Below are positions 11,286 to 22,612 of a stretch of 64,000 nucleotides of DNA, piece after piece. The notes under the pieces were generated by a model. It saw only the letters and a list, made by a program, of their open reading frames with translations. It was not told the DNA's origin and did no database searches. Numbering within the stretch: the first letter of the stretch is position 1; each line of letters opens with the position of its first letter. Source of the DNA: Kalmusia sp. IMI 367209 (lineage: Eukaryota; Ascomycota; Dothideomycetes; Pleosporales; Didymosphaeriaceae); contig JAPEUQ010000003.1 of the NCBI GenBank assembly GCA_027946365.1, positions 3,596,001 to 3,660,000 on the forward strand, written 5' to 3'. The position numbers were made by a program, and so were the translations under genes.

Positions 11286-12614
11286 ATGGAACACCCCTAC
11301 CAATCTCGGCTGGAGAGCCTCCCGAGCGAACTCAGACGCCATATACTTTCCATCCTAGATCTCCCAACACTAAGAAGGCTAGTCCGAACCTCCCCGATAT
11401 TTCATCAGCAATATCTCGCTGATAGGAGATACATCCTCTGCTGGAGCCTCGAATCGACACTGGACATTGTGAGCATCGACGCATACGCTGTCCACATGTG
11501 CAAAACCCATGGCGCTACACTCAATATACCCACCATCCTTCGATCCTTCGCAAATGACATCGCGAAGCGCAACAAATCCCTCATCAACAAACTCTCCCTC
11601 AATGAAGCCATAAGCATGGCCTCCTTCTACTTCGACACCGTAACCCCCATCCAAGCACACTTTGCCCTCCAACTCCAAAACGAAATCGTCGTCTCCCTTG
11701 GAAACACATCCCAAGATGGCCTCTCACAACAGCGCCCACTCTCCCGTACAGAGACCCTGCGCTTTGTACGAGCAGTCTACCGCTTCCAGATCCTCTGCCA
11801 CCTAATCAACCTCCTTAGCGGGGACGACAGGCAAGGCCGTTACAGGCCCATCTTAGCATTATCAGCCATCATCAAACCTTGGGAGGTCGAAGAGCTCTTT
11901 TTACTCTACCAATTCGTGCACAAGACGTGCAAAGCGGTCCTCGAGGACATAAAATGGGACATCTACCCCAACAAACCCAAGTTCGACGCGCAGGGGCGTC
12001 CACCCACGCCAGACGGCGCATTCGATCTGATTGAAAGATGTACGCGCTCCTTTCGTTCTCTGTTCATTTCACAACGCCCTTCTCCAGCTAAAAGGGCACA
12101 CTCTGACACAGACAAATAAATAGGGCACATGGTCAATAACGTAGACAACCTGGCACTAAGCGGCCTCTCCGTCCTCCGCACCATCCTCTTCTCCATCGAT
12201 ACGAACAGGGAGACCCTGATTACCACAGTACAACAATACTTGTTCCGCTCCTTCATCTCGCTCGACTCCTTCCCCGATGGCCCCCTCGGTGGACCAGCCC
12301 AGACAACGCGCCACATGGGCACCCCCTCGGAGCGCGACCGGCTGCAAGCCGCGCAGACTCCGGTCCCCTCTGGCCGAGAGAGCGTCGAGGCCGCGCCGCT
12401 GGCCTGGACAACTATTTGGTCTGGGACGTATAGCAGCGTGTATAGGTTCTTTGTGCCGGACCAGATGCGGCGGTGGGGATACGTGTTCTGGGATGCGGAG
12501 AGGCTGGAGGAGAGTGGGATTTGCGGCCTGTTTAAAGAGGAGTGGGAGAGGAATGGCCGGGTGATCCGAGGGAATATATGTCCTGGGAGTAGGAGAGACT
12601 TGGGCGTGCAGTAG
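11286..12614 (+). CDS. F-box-like domain protein, unknown target
   Basis: Exons 11286-12039 and 12124-12614 (intron 84 bp, donor GTACGC) encode 414 aa. Residues about 8-45 read as a fungal F-box: LESLPSELRRHILSILDLP, then LRRLVRTSPIFHQQY. The rest (about residues 60-400) is helical and Leu-rich without recognisable repeats. Such proteins usually link substrates to SCF ubiquitin ligases through Skp1, but this one has no visible substrate-binding module. The start at 11286 gives the family-like N-terminus; further upstream there is only an in-frame TTG. The downstream reading frame (WHMVNNVDNLALSGLS) joins in phase only through this intron. Confidence 0.75.
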
Positions 12615-13136
12615 TATAAAAGGATGACGCTCTTAGGCCAAGGGAGGCTGCTGCGTCTATCGAGCTCATGTTTGTGGTATCTTGATTATTACACACAAAG
12701 TGTGAGGGAAGAGTAAGAAGTGTCGCAAGTGATTGATAATCTGTCATAGCATCTTACAAGTGCCTGACAAGGCTACAGGGCTACTTAGAAATGCCTTCAC
12801 ACGTGAACACTTTTCACGCCAGAACACACAGCAAGTATATCGGGCCGGAAAAATAAGCTATCCCTCTTTCCACCCAAGTCATACATCACATTCCTGCCGT
12901 GCAGCACATCCAGGCACTATCTTCGACTGTAAAACATCTCAGCGTACCCCAGCCCAGAGCACAGCAGACATCAACTTGATACAAACACACGTCCATGAGA
13001 AAAATACGTGTATCGTATCGTACTACGCACTGCCTATCCACAAGCGATACGTAGCCTCCAAAGCTTACGCACAGGCCAATCGATAGAAGACTACCTATTA
13101 CACGCGCACTCACCCGTCCGGCACTCCCTTTGCTTC
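12615..13136. other. Convergent 3' intergenic region, F-box gene and importin
   Basis: This 522 bp stretch lies between convergent stops. Only short overlapping ORFs are present and no gene is called. Confidence 0.5.
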
Positions 13137-16100
13137 TTACGCAGCACTCTCCTGCAGCCTCCTTCTTTCGTCCTCAGTAAGCGCCTGAAATTCCTCCGCA
13201 AATCCCTGCGTCCCCGCGGCCCTCTTGAAAAACTCGACCAAAAATCCCTGCGTCTCATCGTCCTTCATACGCCCCGTGCCCGGTCCGTCCTCCGCCGCAA
13301 ACGCCATAAGCTGTTCCTTGCTGAACCCGCTGCCCAGCTCCAAGAAAGGATTCGGTTCGTCTTCCCAGTCGTCGTCGTTTGAACCTTCATCCGCGAGGTC
13401 GGCCGCGGCCGCGGCATCTATTGCATTAGAGCCCGATGCAGATTGTAGTTCTACGATGAGCACTTTGAGAATCTTGAGCGTAGCGGGGATGATGGTGTAT
13501 TGATCTGGATCTGCGGAGGAGTTGGTCAGGAGATCTGAGTCTGGAGAGGATCGGACGCAATTGTGAAAAGTATTAGAGAAAGGGAGTAAAGTAGCAAACA
13601 AAAAATCAAAAGGTGGGAGTTTGGAAGAATCGCCCGACCGCCAGAACGTTTTGCTTGCGCTGTTGCGCTGAATGCGTATAAACAGATTGTTGAACTTATG
13701 CGGAGTAGCGAATTGAATGCGAGATGTTGGCTTACTTTGGCGGGCACGGCTGCGGGTCATGATGCGGCCGTCTGTGTTGGGAATGAGGTCACCTTTTACT
13801 TGGATTGCCGCGAGGCGGGGATCTTTGAGATCGTAGAGCTTGGAAAGAGCGATGACGCTGCACGTGTTAGCACTAGGCTCTCTATTTTGCAGTACCAGGT
13901 CAAAAGCTGGGATGCTTGTAAATTCTGGAGAGAGTTCCCACAAAGTGTACGGTAGGCGTGTCCTGACTTTTGAACTTGTACGGTAGATACTTTGCGCGGA
14001 ATATCGGGAAATGGACTTGGGGTCTTACTTCTGTCTAATCTCATCATAACCTGCGAAGTTGATCGAATTCTCCAGCCACTTGGCGAGAACAATCTGCAGG
14101 CCATTCTGGCCATCAATGTTCTGTCTTGCTAGGAATTCCACGACCTCGGAAGCGTGGTTGAGACTAAGTCGCGCGAAAACTAGAGTCAAGCTCTGGATGA
14201 ACGGTGCGTGCGTTGCCGAACCCAATCGTGCAGCAACTGTTCGAAGAAGCTCTTCAAGGAAAGGTCCTAGTCTCTCGTGGCCAGCCTTCTCTACAAACTC
14301 CGCAGCGAGCGCACCGACCTCTCCGGCAGCATTGTCGTTCACACCCGGCGATAGCAGTCGTGCGATGATCTGGAGAACGACCTCTAGGCCAGCCTTGCCT
14401 TCCTCATTGCGCCATTCGAATATTTGTTGGTGGTCGTGTGCTATGATGTTCTTCACGGCTGTTGTGGCAGACTTGAGGAGCTCCTCGTCTTCAGAGTGGA
14501 GTAATAACCCGGCAAGCTTCGGCATAGTAGTCTGTACAAAGCCAGCAGGGAGTGGCTCGGGACCATATTCGGCAAGAAGAGACAGGAGGTCGGCAGCGAG
14601 ATTCATGAGAGCATTCTCTTCGGTAAGATTGGCCACATCGAAGGCCCCGGTCAAAGAGGGTAGCACTTTCGTACAGAGCTGGACATATGCATCTCCGCCC
14701 ATGGCAGCGATGGCTTGGGTGACTTCCTCGAACGTCTCATTGACCAACATAGTCAGCTGAAAGTTGTTCGCGCCGTGCGTAGCGACGGTGAAGAGGAGAT
14801 CCAGTCCATTACCACCGACGCATATCCGGGTATCGAGAAGGATAGCATCGCGTAGAGTTTCGACCAGAGTGACCATCAGGTCGTCGCTGTCGGCCAGTAT
14901 CTGCAAATCTTGAGCTTGGAGATAATTAGAGATAGCAGTGACGATATTTTGTTGAAGGGGCTGTGTAATTGCCGTTGGGAGAGCCTGGAGGTAAAACTGT
15001 AAAGAGCGGATGCACGAGACTTGGACGACTTCAGAGTCATCTGCGGGTATGGCTTGCAGGCAAGCTTCGAGAAAGGCGGGAGCGTATTGTTGTAGGGCAT
15101 CGCCGGAAGTTTTCACAAGACTTCCTGCGACGAGGTAGCCGCGCGCCCGGAGGAAAACATCCTCTTGTTTGATAGCGTAATTGATGAAATCGATGAAACC
15201 ACAAGCAACCTCAGGGCTGATGGTTTTGTCCACGTCTTGGAAGTCGCTTAGCAATTGGCTGAGGATGTACAGCGCAGCCTCCTTTGCTTTCCACCCTTCG
15301 TTTGACGAGTACAATGAGCGAGAGTATGCGAGTAAACCTTCTAGCGTCGGCTGAGTAAGCCATTCACCGAGCTTGATGACCAAATCTCCACATGCAGTCC
15401 GCGAAGTGTAATTCGCCGTTACGCTTGTCTCCTCGGACAAGAAGATATTGACGTCGAAGTTCCATAGTCCTTCCTCTTCTGTCGTGATCTGCGCATATGC
15501 GACGGCGAGTTTCATGACCTCGAACACCCAGGTGGAAGTTGCGTCTGTGCTCTGCTTGAGTTGGTCTTCGAGCTGGGCACGTACGGGCGGCGCTCGAAGA
15601 CATGCCTGCATAAAGTCAAGCTCCTCCAGAACAAGGAAGTCTAGTGTGTATGGTAGTCCATCTGTGTCCTCGAGCCTGCTTTGACGCTCCTCTGTAATGT
15701 ACATCTGAAGATACGCGCCCTGTAACGATACTAGTTCATCCCAGGTGGCAGAGAATAGGACAATGCTTAGCGGCGCCAGGAAGGCGGGGAAAATCGACCG
15801 TATGCGCATGAGCACCTGAACTTCTCAGTAACCGGACTGTCCCAACGCACCGTGTTCAGCTTACCTTGACGACCTGGAGTTTCAAGGCGACTAGGCCGCG
15901 ATATACCTCCGCGTTCGGCGCGTCCTCATTCTCTTCCTGCTCCGCAGGCGGGTCTGGCAACCGCGACTTCATGATTTCGGTAAAGAACGGTATCCATTCC
16001 TGCAGCACTTCATCGGCGAAGCCCTTAACTTCTGCCTTGTGATCCTCCAAAACCATCTCTAGTATGTCGAAGCAGCCGCGGAAGACGCTGCAGGCCAATG

Positions 16101-16674
16101 CCCGCAGAGTAGGTTTCCGCGCATCGTTGACCGCGACGTCGTGCACCACCTTGATGAGCTGTTTCGCGACGCCGAAGAACTGTGTCTCGTTAAAGCTATC
16201 ATCGACCAATTCGTCCAGAACTTTCAGCGCGCCGTGCAATTGTCCGTCGGTAGCATTTGGGATGAGATTGAGCAGATAAGTGAGGAGGTCCGGCCACTGC
16301 TCCGGGAAGTCGCAGCTCGCAATCTTGCTCACGACCAGGCTAGCAGCCGACTTGAGCTTGCGGTCGAGCTGATCCGTCGTCGCGAGCTCCAGCAGCTGCT
16401 GCCTCACCTTCGCCTTGACCTCGTCGACGATGATGAATGTGCCCTTGAACTCCTCCAAGCTGTCACTCCAGCCGCCCAGCACGACCTGCTTAAGGTACAG
16501 CAGCGCGGCCTGCCGTATGTTGAGCGGCACGCTCTCATGGCGGGCGATCTCGACGAGGGCAATGGGGAAGTCCTGGTGGGTGTAGAGGCTCTGCAGCCGC
16601 TGCTCGGCCTGTTTGCGGGGGCGCTCTTGGGCGGTCTGCGTCTCCGACAGCAGCTGCACTAATTGGTCCTCCAT
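13137..16674 (-). CDS. kap114: Importin-beta family karyopherin Kap114/importin-9
   Basis: Nuclear import receptor; yeast Kap114 imports TBP and histones, and the human counterpart is IPO9. Exons on the minus strand: 16674-15865, 15815-14029, 13857-13736, 13510-13137; 3093 nt, 1030 aa, matching the family length. The importin N-terminal (Ran-binding) domain is at about residues 20-100, with AEQRLQSLYTHQDFP and NIRQAALLYLKQVV. The body is all-helical HEAT-type. The acidic C-terminal stretch NDDDWEDEPNPFLEL is typical of this subfamily. Introns are 49, 171 and 225 bp, the last two long for this genome. Splicing rebuilds RARQNPDQYTIIP and DEIRQNVIALSKLYDL, conserved joins I recognise from the family. 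Divergent from rev7. Confidence 0.92.
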
Positions 16675-17414
16675 GGCGAGGGGCGCGTAGCAGGTAAGCT
16701 AGGGGGGACGTCTAGCGTTGGCGTTTGCGGGCAGAATGGAATGCGTCGGTGGAGAAAAAAATGTCTAGCTCGACGCGTTTGCAGCGCGATGCTGTGGGAT
16801 GTTTAAGAGAAAAGGCGGAGGTGAGGGGCACTGCCGACAGCGAGGCGGACGCGAAGTGGGGGTGCGAAGAATATCGTCGTAGTTGAGGCTGCTGGACCGC
16901 TGCTGCGGCGGAGAGACAGCTGGCAGCGTGGCAGCGAGACCGACGCGTTTGCTGGAGTGGTAGCAGATAGAGGCGTAGCGGGGAATAGCGAGAGAATGTG
17001 TTTGGGTGTGATGTGACGGCGTGACTGCCAATCACATAATTTGGGGCGCGCTGTTGACGGCTGGCGACGTGAGCTCCTCGCTTTCCCGAACACCTCGCCT
17101 TTCGCCCGCCGTCGCCCTCACTACTCGACGCCGCCAGTCGAGCCTGTCGACTAACAATGGAGCATCTTCCGCCCACGCCCAAGGCTGCTGCCATCCACCG
17201 CGCCTTGCCGTCGCCGTAGCCACGTTCCGACTGCCTTGACCCCCGCGAGGTCAAGCAGCGACGCTCCAGCCCGACGCACACATTCTCCCGGAGGAATTGT
17301 ACTGCATCACCCCTCGCGTCGACACGCGGCGACTATCAGTCTACCCCTCAAGCTTCACAGCACGCGGAGCCGCGATCGCATGCCGCACACAACCTGCGCA
17401 GCCCCGCCCCCGCC
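16675..17414. promoter_or_regulatory. Divergent promoter region, kap114 and rev7
   Basis: These 740 bp lie between two divergent start codons, with pyrimidine-rich sequence toward the rev7 start (17240-17410). Open frames on both strands are GC-driven and unlike any protein I know. Confidence 0.5.
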
Positions 17415-18299
17415 ATGGCCCCGACCTACCTCACCACACTCTCCGCATTCACCCAATTCCTAACAGTCTACACCCACTCCCTGCTCTACCTGCGCGCCCT
17501 CTACCCCCGGACCTCATTCCTCCGCGCCCGCTTCTACAACACGCCCATCTACCAATCGCGCGTCCCCTCCGTCTGCACCTGGATCCTCGACGCCGTCACC
17601 GCCGTCCACGACGAGCTCGCCAAAGGCACCGTCGCGCGCATCGCCATCGTCGTATTCCACGCCAGCTCTAAAGATGACAAGAGTCAGGGGACAGGGTCGG
17701 TCCAGGTGCTGGAGCGGTTCTTGCTGGACGTGAGTGGGTTTCCAGTGCTGGCCAAGGACGAGCGACACATGCTTATAGAGTGGGCAAAGACGGAGGAGGA
17801 ACGGCAGCAGGCTGCGGAGAAGGCGGCGGCGGACAGAGAGGAGGCGAAGGACGACGACGAGGGAGAGCGGCCTGAAGATCTCGGAGCAGAGGCCGATCCA
17901 AACCTCGCAGAGCAGTTCCGCGCCGCGCTCATCACGCTCACGACGCGGGTATCGCGGCTTGCGCCTCTCCCGGCCGGCTGCTCGTTTAATATCAGCATGG
18001 AGCTCAAGGACGAGGCGGACATCCACCCGCCGATGGAGCATCCGCAACGATGGGTCCCCGTGCAGCCTAGTTTGCAGAAAACGGGGAGAAAGGGTGCCGA
18101 GGGTGTTGAGCATGGGTCTGAGACGAAAGGCAGGTCGGAAGGCGAGGATCTAGGCGGCGCAAAAGTCACGCCGATAAGGACGGTGGAGGTGGGCGTTTTC
18201 CGGTTCGAGACGTGGATCGAAGAGGGGAAGGCAAAGTTCGAGACGAAGACGCCTTCCCAGGCGCCTTCGAAGGACAGCCCAGAAAGCTCAAAGGGCTGA
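17415..18299 (+). CDS. rev7: HORMA-domain protein REV7 (MAD2L2), DNA polymerase zeta subunit
   Basis: Single-exon 294-aa protein. Rev7 is the accessory subunit of translesion DNA polymerase zeta with Rev3 and an adaptor in double-strand-break repair; it binds partners by a HORMA safety belt. The N-terminal part (residues 5-75) has FTQFLTVYTHSLLYLRALYP and the core strand IAIVVF. The middle contains FNISMELKD. Near the C-terminus TVEVGVFRFETWIEEGKAK matches the HORMA safety-belt strand of Rev7. A charged, low-complexity insert (residues about 125-165, rich in E, D, A) sits inside the HORMA fold, and a Ser/Lys-rich tail follows. The first in-frame ATG is used. Mad2 itself is a less likely alternative because it lacks this C-terminal pattern. 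Confidence 0.85.
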   Translation: MAPTYLTTLSAFTQFLTVYTHSLLYLRALYPRTSFLRARFYNTPIYQSRVPSVCTWILDAVTAVHDELAKGTVARIAIVVFHASSKDDKSQGTGSVQVLERFLLDVSGFPVLAKDERHMLIEWAKTEEERQQAAEKAAADREEAKDDDEGERPEDLGAEADPNLAEQFRAALITLTTRVSRLAPLPAGCSFNISMELKDEADIHPPMEHPQRWVPVQPSLQKTGRKGAEGVEHGSETKGRSEGEDLGGAKVTPIRTVEVGVFRFETWIEEGKAKFETKTPSQAPSKDSPESSKG

Positions 18300-18751
18300 A
18301 GATGCGATAGGTAGGAAGATTCTCGGACATTCTACAGCAAAACGTGTAAGCTTGTGTGCAAGTAGCCCTCATGGCAAGGCCGGCAGCTCAACGTCAGCAT
18401 GGCGTGCTGCGCATGCGACACAGGCGTGCTGTTCAACGTTTCACGCTGGGTGTCGTCTGGCTTCGACTCCAGAGAGTAATTCTTGCCCCGTCTCTGAACA
18501 TATGGTATCAATGCACAAAAATGATCTAGGTCGTAAACGTGCATGCCATTAGAGTTTACACACACCCTAGTCGATCTAGGGTACCAACATATGCCACGCT
18601 TGAAGAATGCCCAAAAAAATAAAATGCAGTCTCGATTTGATCTGAACCCCCAAGAAATGCAGTTTCCAAGTAAAAATCGTGCTGAACCCAAACTCCCAAA
18701 AAAATGCATATTCGTGACGAAGGAAACAAAGTGCTAAACACACCAACCTCT
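18300..18751. other. Convergent 3' intergenic region, rev7 and RBR ligase
   Basis: This 452 bp region between convergent stop codons is A-rich around 18610-18720. It probably contains both 3' UTRs. No gene seen. Confidence 0.5.
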
Positions 18752-21588
18752 CTAAATTTGAGGATTTAGTCTCTGTTGGTTTTGCGCAGTGGCCGATCGG
18801 TGCGGGACGAGCTCATTAGGAGGTCGAATAAGAATGTGGTTGAACATATCATGTTCAAACACCATTCGATTTTGTCGGTGCTGTAGAAATCCTAGCTCGA
18901 AGTTTTGACGATCGGGACGAAGGTACAACGGAACAGCTTGGACTGCGGGAGGGGGTCCTTGCTGGGGTTCCTGCCAGCCAGCAACATGAGGCATAATCTG
19001 GGATCGCCCTTGCACGAAGTCCGGCACATTGCCCAGATTATTGGCGGGTCTAAGGATCTCAGTTAGGTTCCTCATCATGGATGAAAGGATGATGTGCAAA
19101 GAAACGATCATCGACATACTGCGCTTGCGGGTGTGGCACTTGTTGATGTTGTGCCACACCCACCGGCGGCATCTGTGCGGGCATAGGGTTCGGTGGCTGA
19201 GGGAAATGGACTGGCGGTTGAAAGACATGCGGCTGATGAACGAAAATTTGCGCGCGCGGTGGTAGCAGCTGATGCGGAGCGACATGTTGAAGGGGAACAA
19301 ATGGAGGATATTGAATAGGCTGTTGTGCTGGAAAGGGAATCTGCGGTTGCGGTCGCGGTTGCGGTTGCGGGTGTATATATGGTGGCAATGGTACGTACCC
19401 TTGCTGTTGCACTGGGGCTAGTGGAGGAGCCTGAGGAGCTGGACCATCTACAAGCACGCCGTTGACCATGCGATGAGGAAACCTATGGTGGGCTTCCTGC
19501 GCGAGGCCAAGCCGTCTTAGTTCCGCTTGCTTGACACGTGCTGAGACTTGTATCATGAGATCGGCCTGGTGGTTGACGCTTGGTCAGCGATATACAGTCC
19601 ATTGCAACACCCAAGGAGGCTTACCTCTGATACATCTGGGTTGTCAGCTTTGACTCGAGACATGGCTTCATCGGCAGCCTTCTTTACTTCCTTCTCATGG
19701 CGTTGTTCAACGTTGTCATGTAGGGGACAGCCTGTGCGGTTATCAAAGTGAGCATAGTCCTTGACATCCTTGGAGCAAACGTAACTAGACCCAGTCAGTC
19801 TTACCCCGTCGCAATATTTGAAGAGTCTTACCACTGGACGTTGCGACAATGCGAGCAGCTCATCTTATTGCAACCTGTATCTTTGATGAATGGATGCTTG
19901 CATTTGTTGCAGTTCCGTATCAGGGCTGCCGTCATAGCCTCCTCAACGATATGCCTGACTGTGATCTTTTGGTCTTTCTTGGCTTCCTCACAGCTCTTTG
20001 GGATATGTGTTTCTTTTTGACAGAGCCGACAACTTGTCTTTCGGCACTTTGGGTTCAAACAGCGGAACTCCCTATCTTGTTCCACAGGAGGGTACTCTGC
20101 TTTGAAATCACAAAATGGACATTCATCGAGATCCAGCCCTGCTATGGCTAGGTCTTCCTGCTGCTGCATATGTTCCAATCGATCGAACGTGGGTTGATCT
20201 AGGCACTCTTGAAGTTGTTTGCGGGCGAAGCCGCCGCCGCAATCCGCATCTGCAAAGCAGACAGGCCGGCAGCGTGAGCTACCTATTTCGCTCCCAACAT
20301 AGTTTTTCATGCAGGTTGAACAGAAGAGATGGACTGTAATCCCGCCGCACCTAATCATCCGATTGAGAGGAAATTCATCGAAGCAGCATTGACAGTCCGT
20401 CATTTCCCCCTTCAGCACCGCTATTCGTATATTGTTCTCCTCCTCTCGGTATGCTTCTTCGGCTTTGTGTCGTTTAGCAGCTTCCTCTTCGCACTTCGCC
20501 TTTGCTGCGTGAAGTTCTTTGGGTATTCGGCTTCCAATCTGGACGAGTCCGAGTTCGATTCCTCGCTTGATCCGTGGCCTAATAACCTTCTTAAATGGTG
20601 TAAGATTGGTGTAGTTGCGTAGTTGACTCTCAATAATGATGTATGATTTGAAGAAGGTGTTGTGCTCGCGAAGTACGGCTTCGATGTGTCGTACAGGAAC
20701 GTCCACGAATTCGTCCTTGAGTAAAGCGATCCTAGTAAAGTTAGCGTAAATGGTTGCGTTATGACGATAAATAATGCGCAGGATAGATTTAAAAGGATGG
20801 TGCAGTATAGTATAGCTGAGGCAGACGATTATCGGTACAATGTAAGAGCGTCCTTCCATTATGGCCATGGACGTGCCAGGCGGTGATGGCAGTCTAGATG
20901 AACTGTCGCCGCACGACTAGGGCACCCCCTCGTTGTCTTTTGTTGTACGTATTCACGCTCGTTTGATGCTCAAGGTGGCACAACACCAAGCTCGCTCACG
21001 TATCGTACTGTATGCGAAAGGGAAGAAGAAAACTTACGCGTCTAGGCGATAGTTCGGATATAGGTCCTGTCCATTATCGTTCTCGAATTCGCTGTGGCTA
21101 TTCTCTCGTTTCCTTTTCCTATTATTATCTTCATCCTCCTCTTTTGGATACGCCCCATCATCTAGAAGCTTGGTGATGATACGTTCGCACGTAGCCAGTG
21201 TCAGCGTCTGGTCTTGCGTTTGTTCTCCAATCCTTTGTAGCACATAATTTGCAGAGATTTCCGGCAGAACACTCGTCACCATCTGCAAGCAAGCAGCCGG
21301 CGTGATCAGCTCATCCTGTGTCAGATCCACATAAGGCCCGGCGGGTACAGCATTGGCGATGAGCACACGGTCAGGTTGAATCTCGCCGTCAGGTACAAAT
21401 TCAGGGAGCGTTCCATCATCAAGAAGTCCTTCTTGCCAGTCATGGTCGCCATTCTGGCCGAAAGGGTACAAGTCGTCCTGAGCGGGCGCAGGGGCAGGAT
21501 AGGGTTCCAGGAATTCACCGAAATCAAATCCCCCGAGGGCCCGCAAGTCGTCATCGGATGGCAGATCCATCCACTCGTGGGGGTCCAT
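18752..21588 (-). CDS. RBR-type E3 ubiquitin ligase, RNF216/TRIAD3-like
   Basis: Exons on the minus strand: 21588-21038, 20731-19832, 19784-19625, 19565-19120, 19049-18752; 2355 nt, 784 aa. The N-terminal part carries LQMVTSVLPEISANYVLQ, like the region before the RBR in RNF216. The RBR follows: RING1 starting CQCCFDEFPLNRMIRC, IBR with CPFCDFKAEYPP and CLNPKC, and RING2 with CNKCKHPFIKDTGCNKMSC, where Cys of TGCNKMSC is the expected thioester cysteine. RING2 is completed only by splicing (CRNVQ|CYVCSKDVKDYAHF). A helical linker leads into a long Pro/Gln-rich tail. Exon 5 is joined through a GTATGT donor (19119) and a TTAG acceptor; without this splice the protein stops about 20 residues later. 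The first intron is 306 bp. The family is firm; the substrate is unknown. Confidence 0.88.
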
Positions 21589-22612
21589 GGTTGTCGTGGA
21601 CAGAGGTGGCCGAGAATCAAGAATGACAGTTTGGAGGTGCGTGGTCTCGCGCTGGCGCTTTAGCGAGAGAGCGGCGAGGTTGCGTTGATGGGCACAGGGA
21701 GCGGCATAATCTATATGTGAGAGGGCGAAAGAGCGGCAGAGAGGGCCCGGGAAGGGTAAAGGGACAAAGGTGGAGAGCTGCAGGCCGAGTGAAATGGCTG
21801 GTTCCACGGCAGCCTCGCCGGGCGGCCTCAGGCGAACGGTATGAACGTGCAGATGTGAGAGATGGGAGCACTGGGGTGATTGGGCGACCAGGCTGCTGAG
21901 CGTCCGCCGTGTTTCGGGGGAGACCAGGCGACGACGGCGACGACGGCGACGACGAGGCCGGTGGGCAGAGCGACGAGCTGTGGTCGCTTTGGCGGGGTGA
22001 GGCAGGTACGAGGCGGCACAGCGGCTCTGTGCCACAGGAGCACCGCATGTGCCGCCATGGCCAGCTCGCTGCCACCCAAGGTCGACGAGGTGTTGATGCT
22101 GACCGTTCGCTGTCACGCATTCGGGAATGCGAACCATACCAACCGTGGGCTAATTCATTGGCCAGATGCGCACAGACCGCAGCCGCCGACGATGAAAGAA
22201 GAGGGCCCGTCGTGCCAGGGCCACCGGCCACAGGGCTCGAAAAGACAAGCTTGTCCATAGCTTACAGCTCGATAGTAGCCTCCTCGTTCCGCTATTTAGG
22301 TAATAGTTCGCCCGCGAACTGCCAAGTTTCTCCGCATGACCTGCCCGAGTAGTGAGATGCGGCCGGTTTCCCACGGCCTTCGTCGGAACTAGCTGGAGAC
22401 GTGCGCCCTGCGTAAGGCCATGGTTAGTACATAAGAAAGACCTGGAGAACCCCACAATGGGACGCTTGGTTGGTAGACACCAAATTCGGGCTTGTTCTTC
22501 CTTTCACAACCACTGTACGATACACACAAGTACGACTCTGCAAAGAAAAAATCCAAACAAGACTGGATAACGAGAATTTGCTACATTTGCTGCATGCAAA
22601 ACCAGCTGCACC
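21589..22612. promoter_or_regulatory. Divergent intergenic region, RBR ligase and LYC1-like gene
   Basis: These 1,024 bp lie between two divergent starts. They are GC-rich from 21600 to 22250, which leaves long but unconvincing open frames on both strands. I call only promoters and 5' UTRs here. Confidence 0.45.
21928..21954. repeat. Short tandem repeat, 9-bp unit GGCGACGAC x3
   Basis: Three exact copies of GGCGACGAC lie in the GC-rich intergenic region between the RBR ligase and the LYC1-like gene. Confidence 0.85.

Noticed and set aside
14059..14760. 233-codon plus-strand ORF
   Set aside because: Lies antisense to the HEAT-rich body of the importin gene, with composition set by the complementary codons and no family motif.
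16141..16662. 173-codon plus-strand ORF rich in Leu, Glu and Arg
   Set aside because: Exact antisense shadow of the importin N-terminal exon.
21617..22258. Long minus-strand ORFs upstream of the RBR ligase
   Set aside because: GC-rich promoter DNA lacks stops by chance. The RBR frame can be extended upstream, but the start at 21588 (MDPHEW) is the plausible one and the extension is unlike protein.
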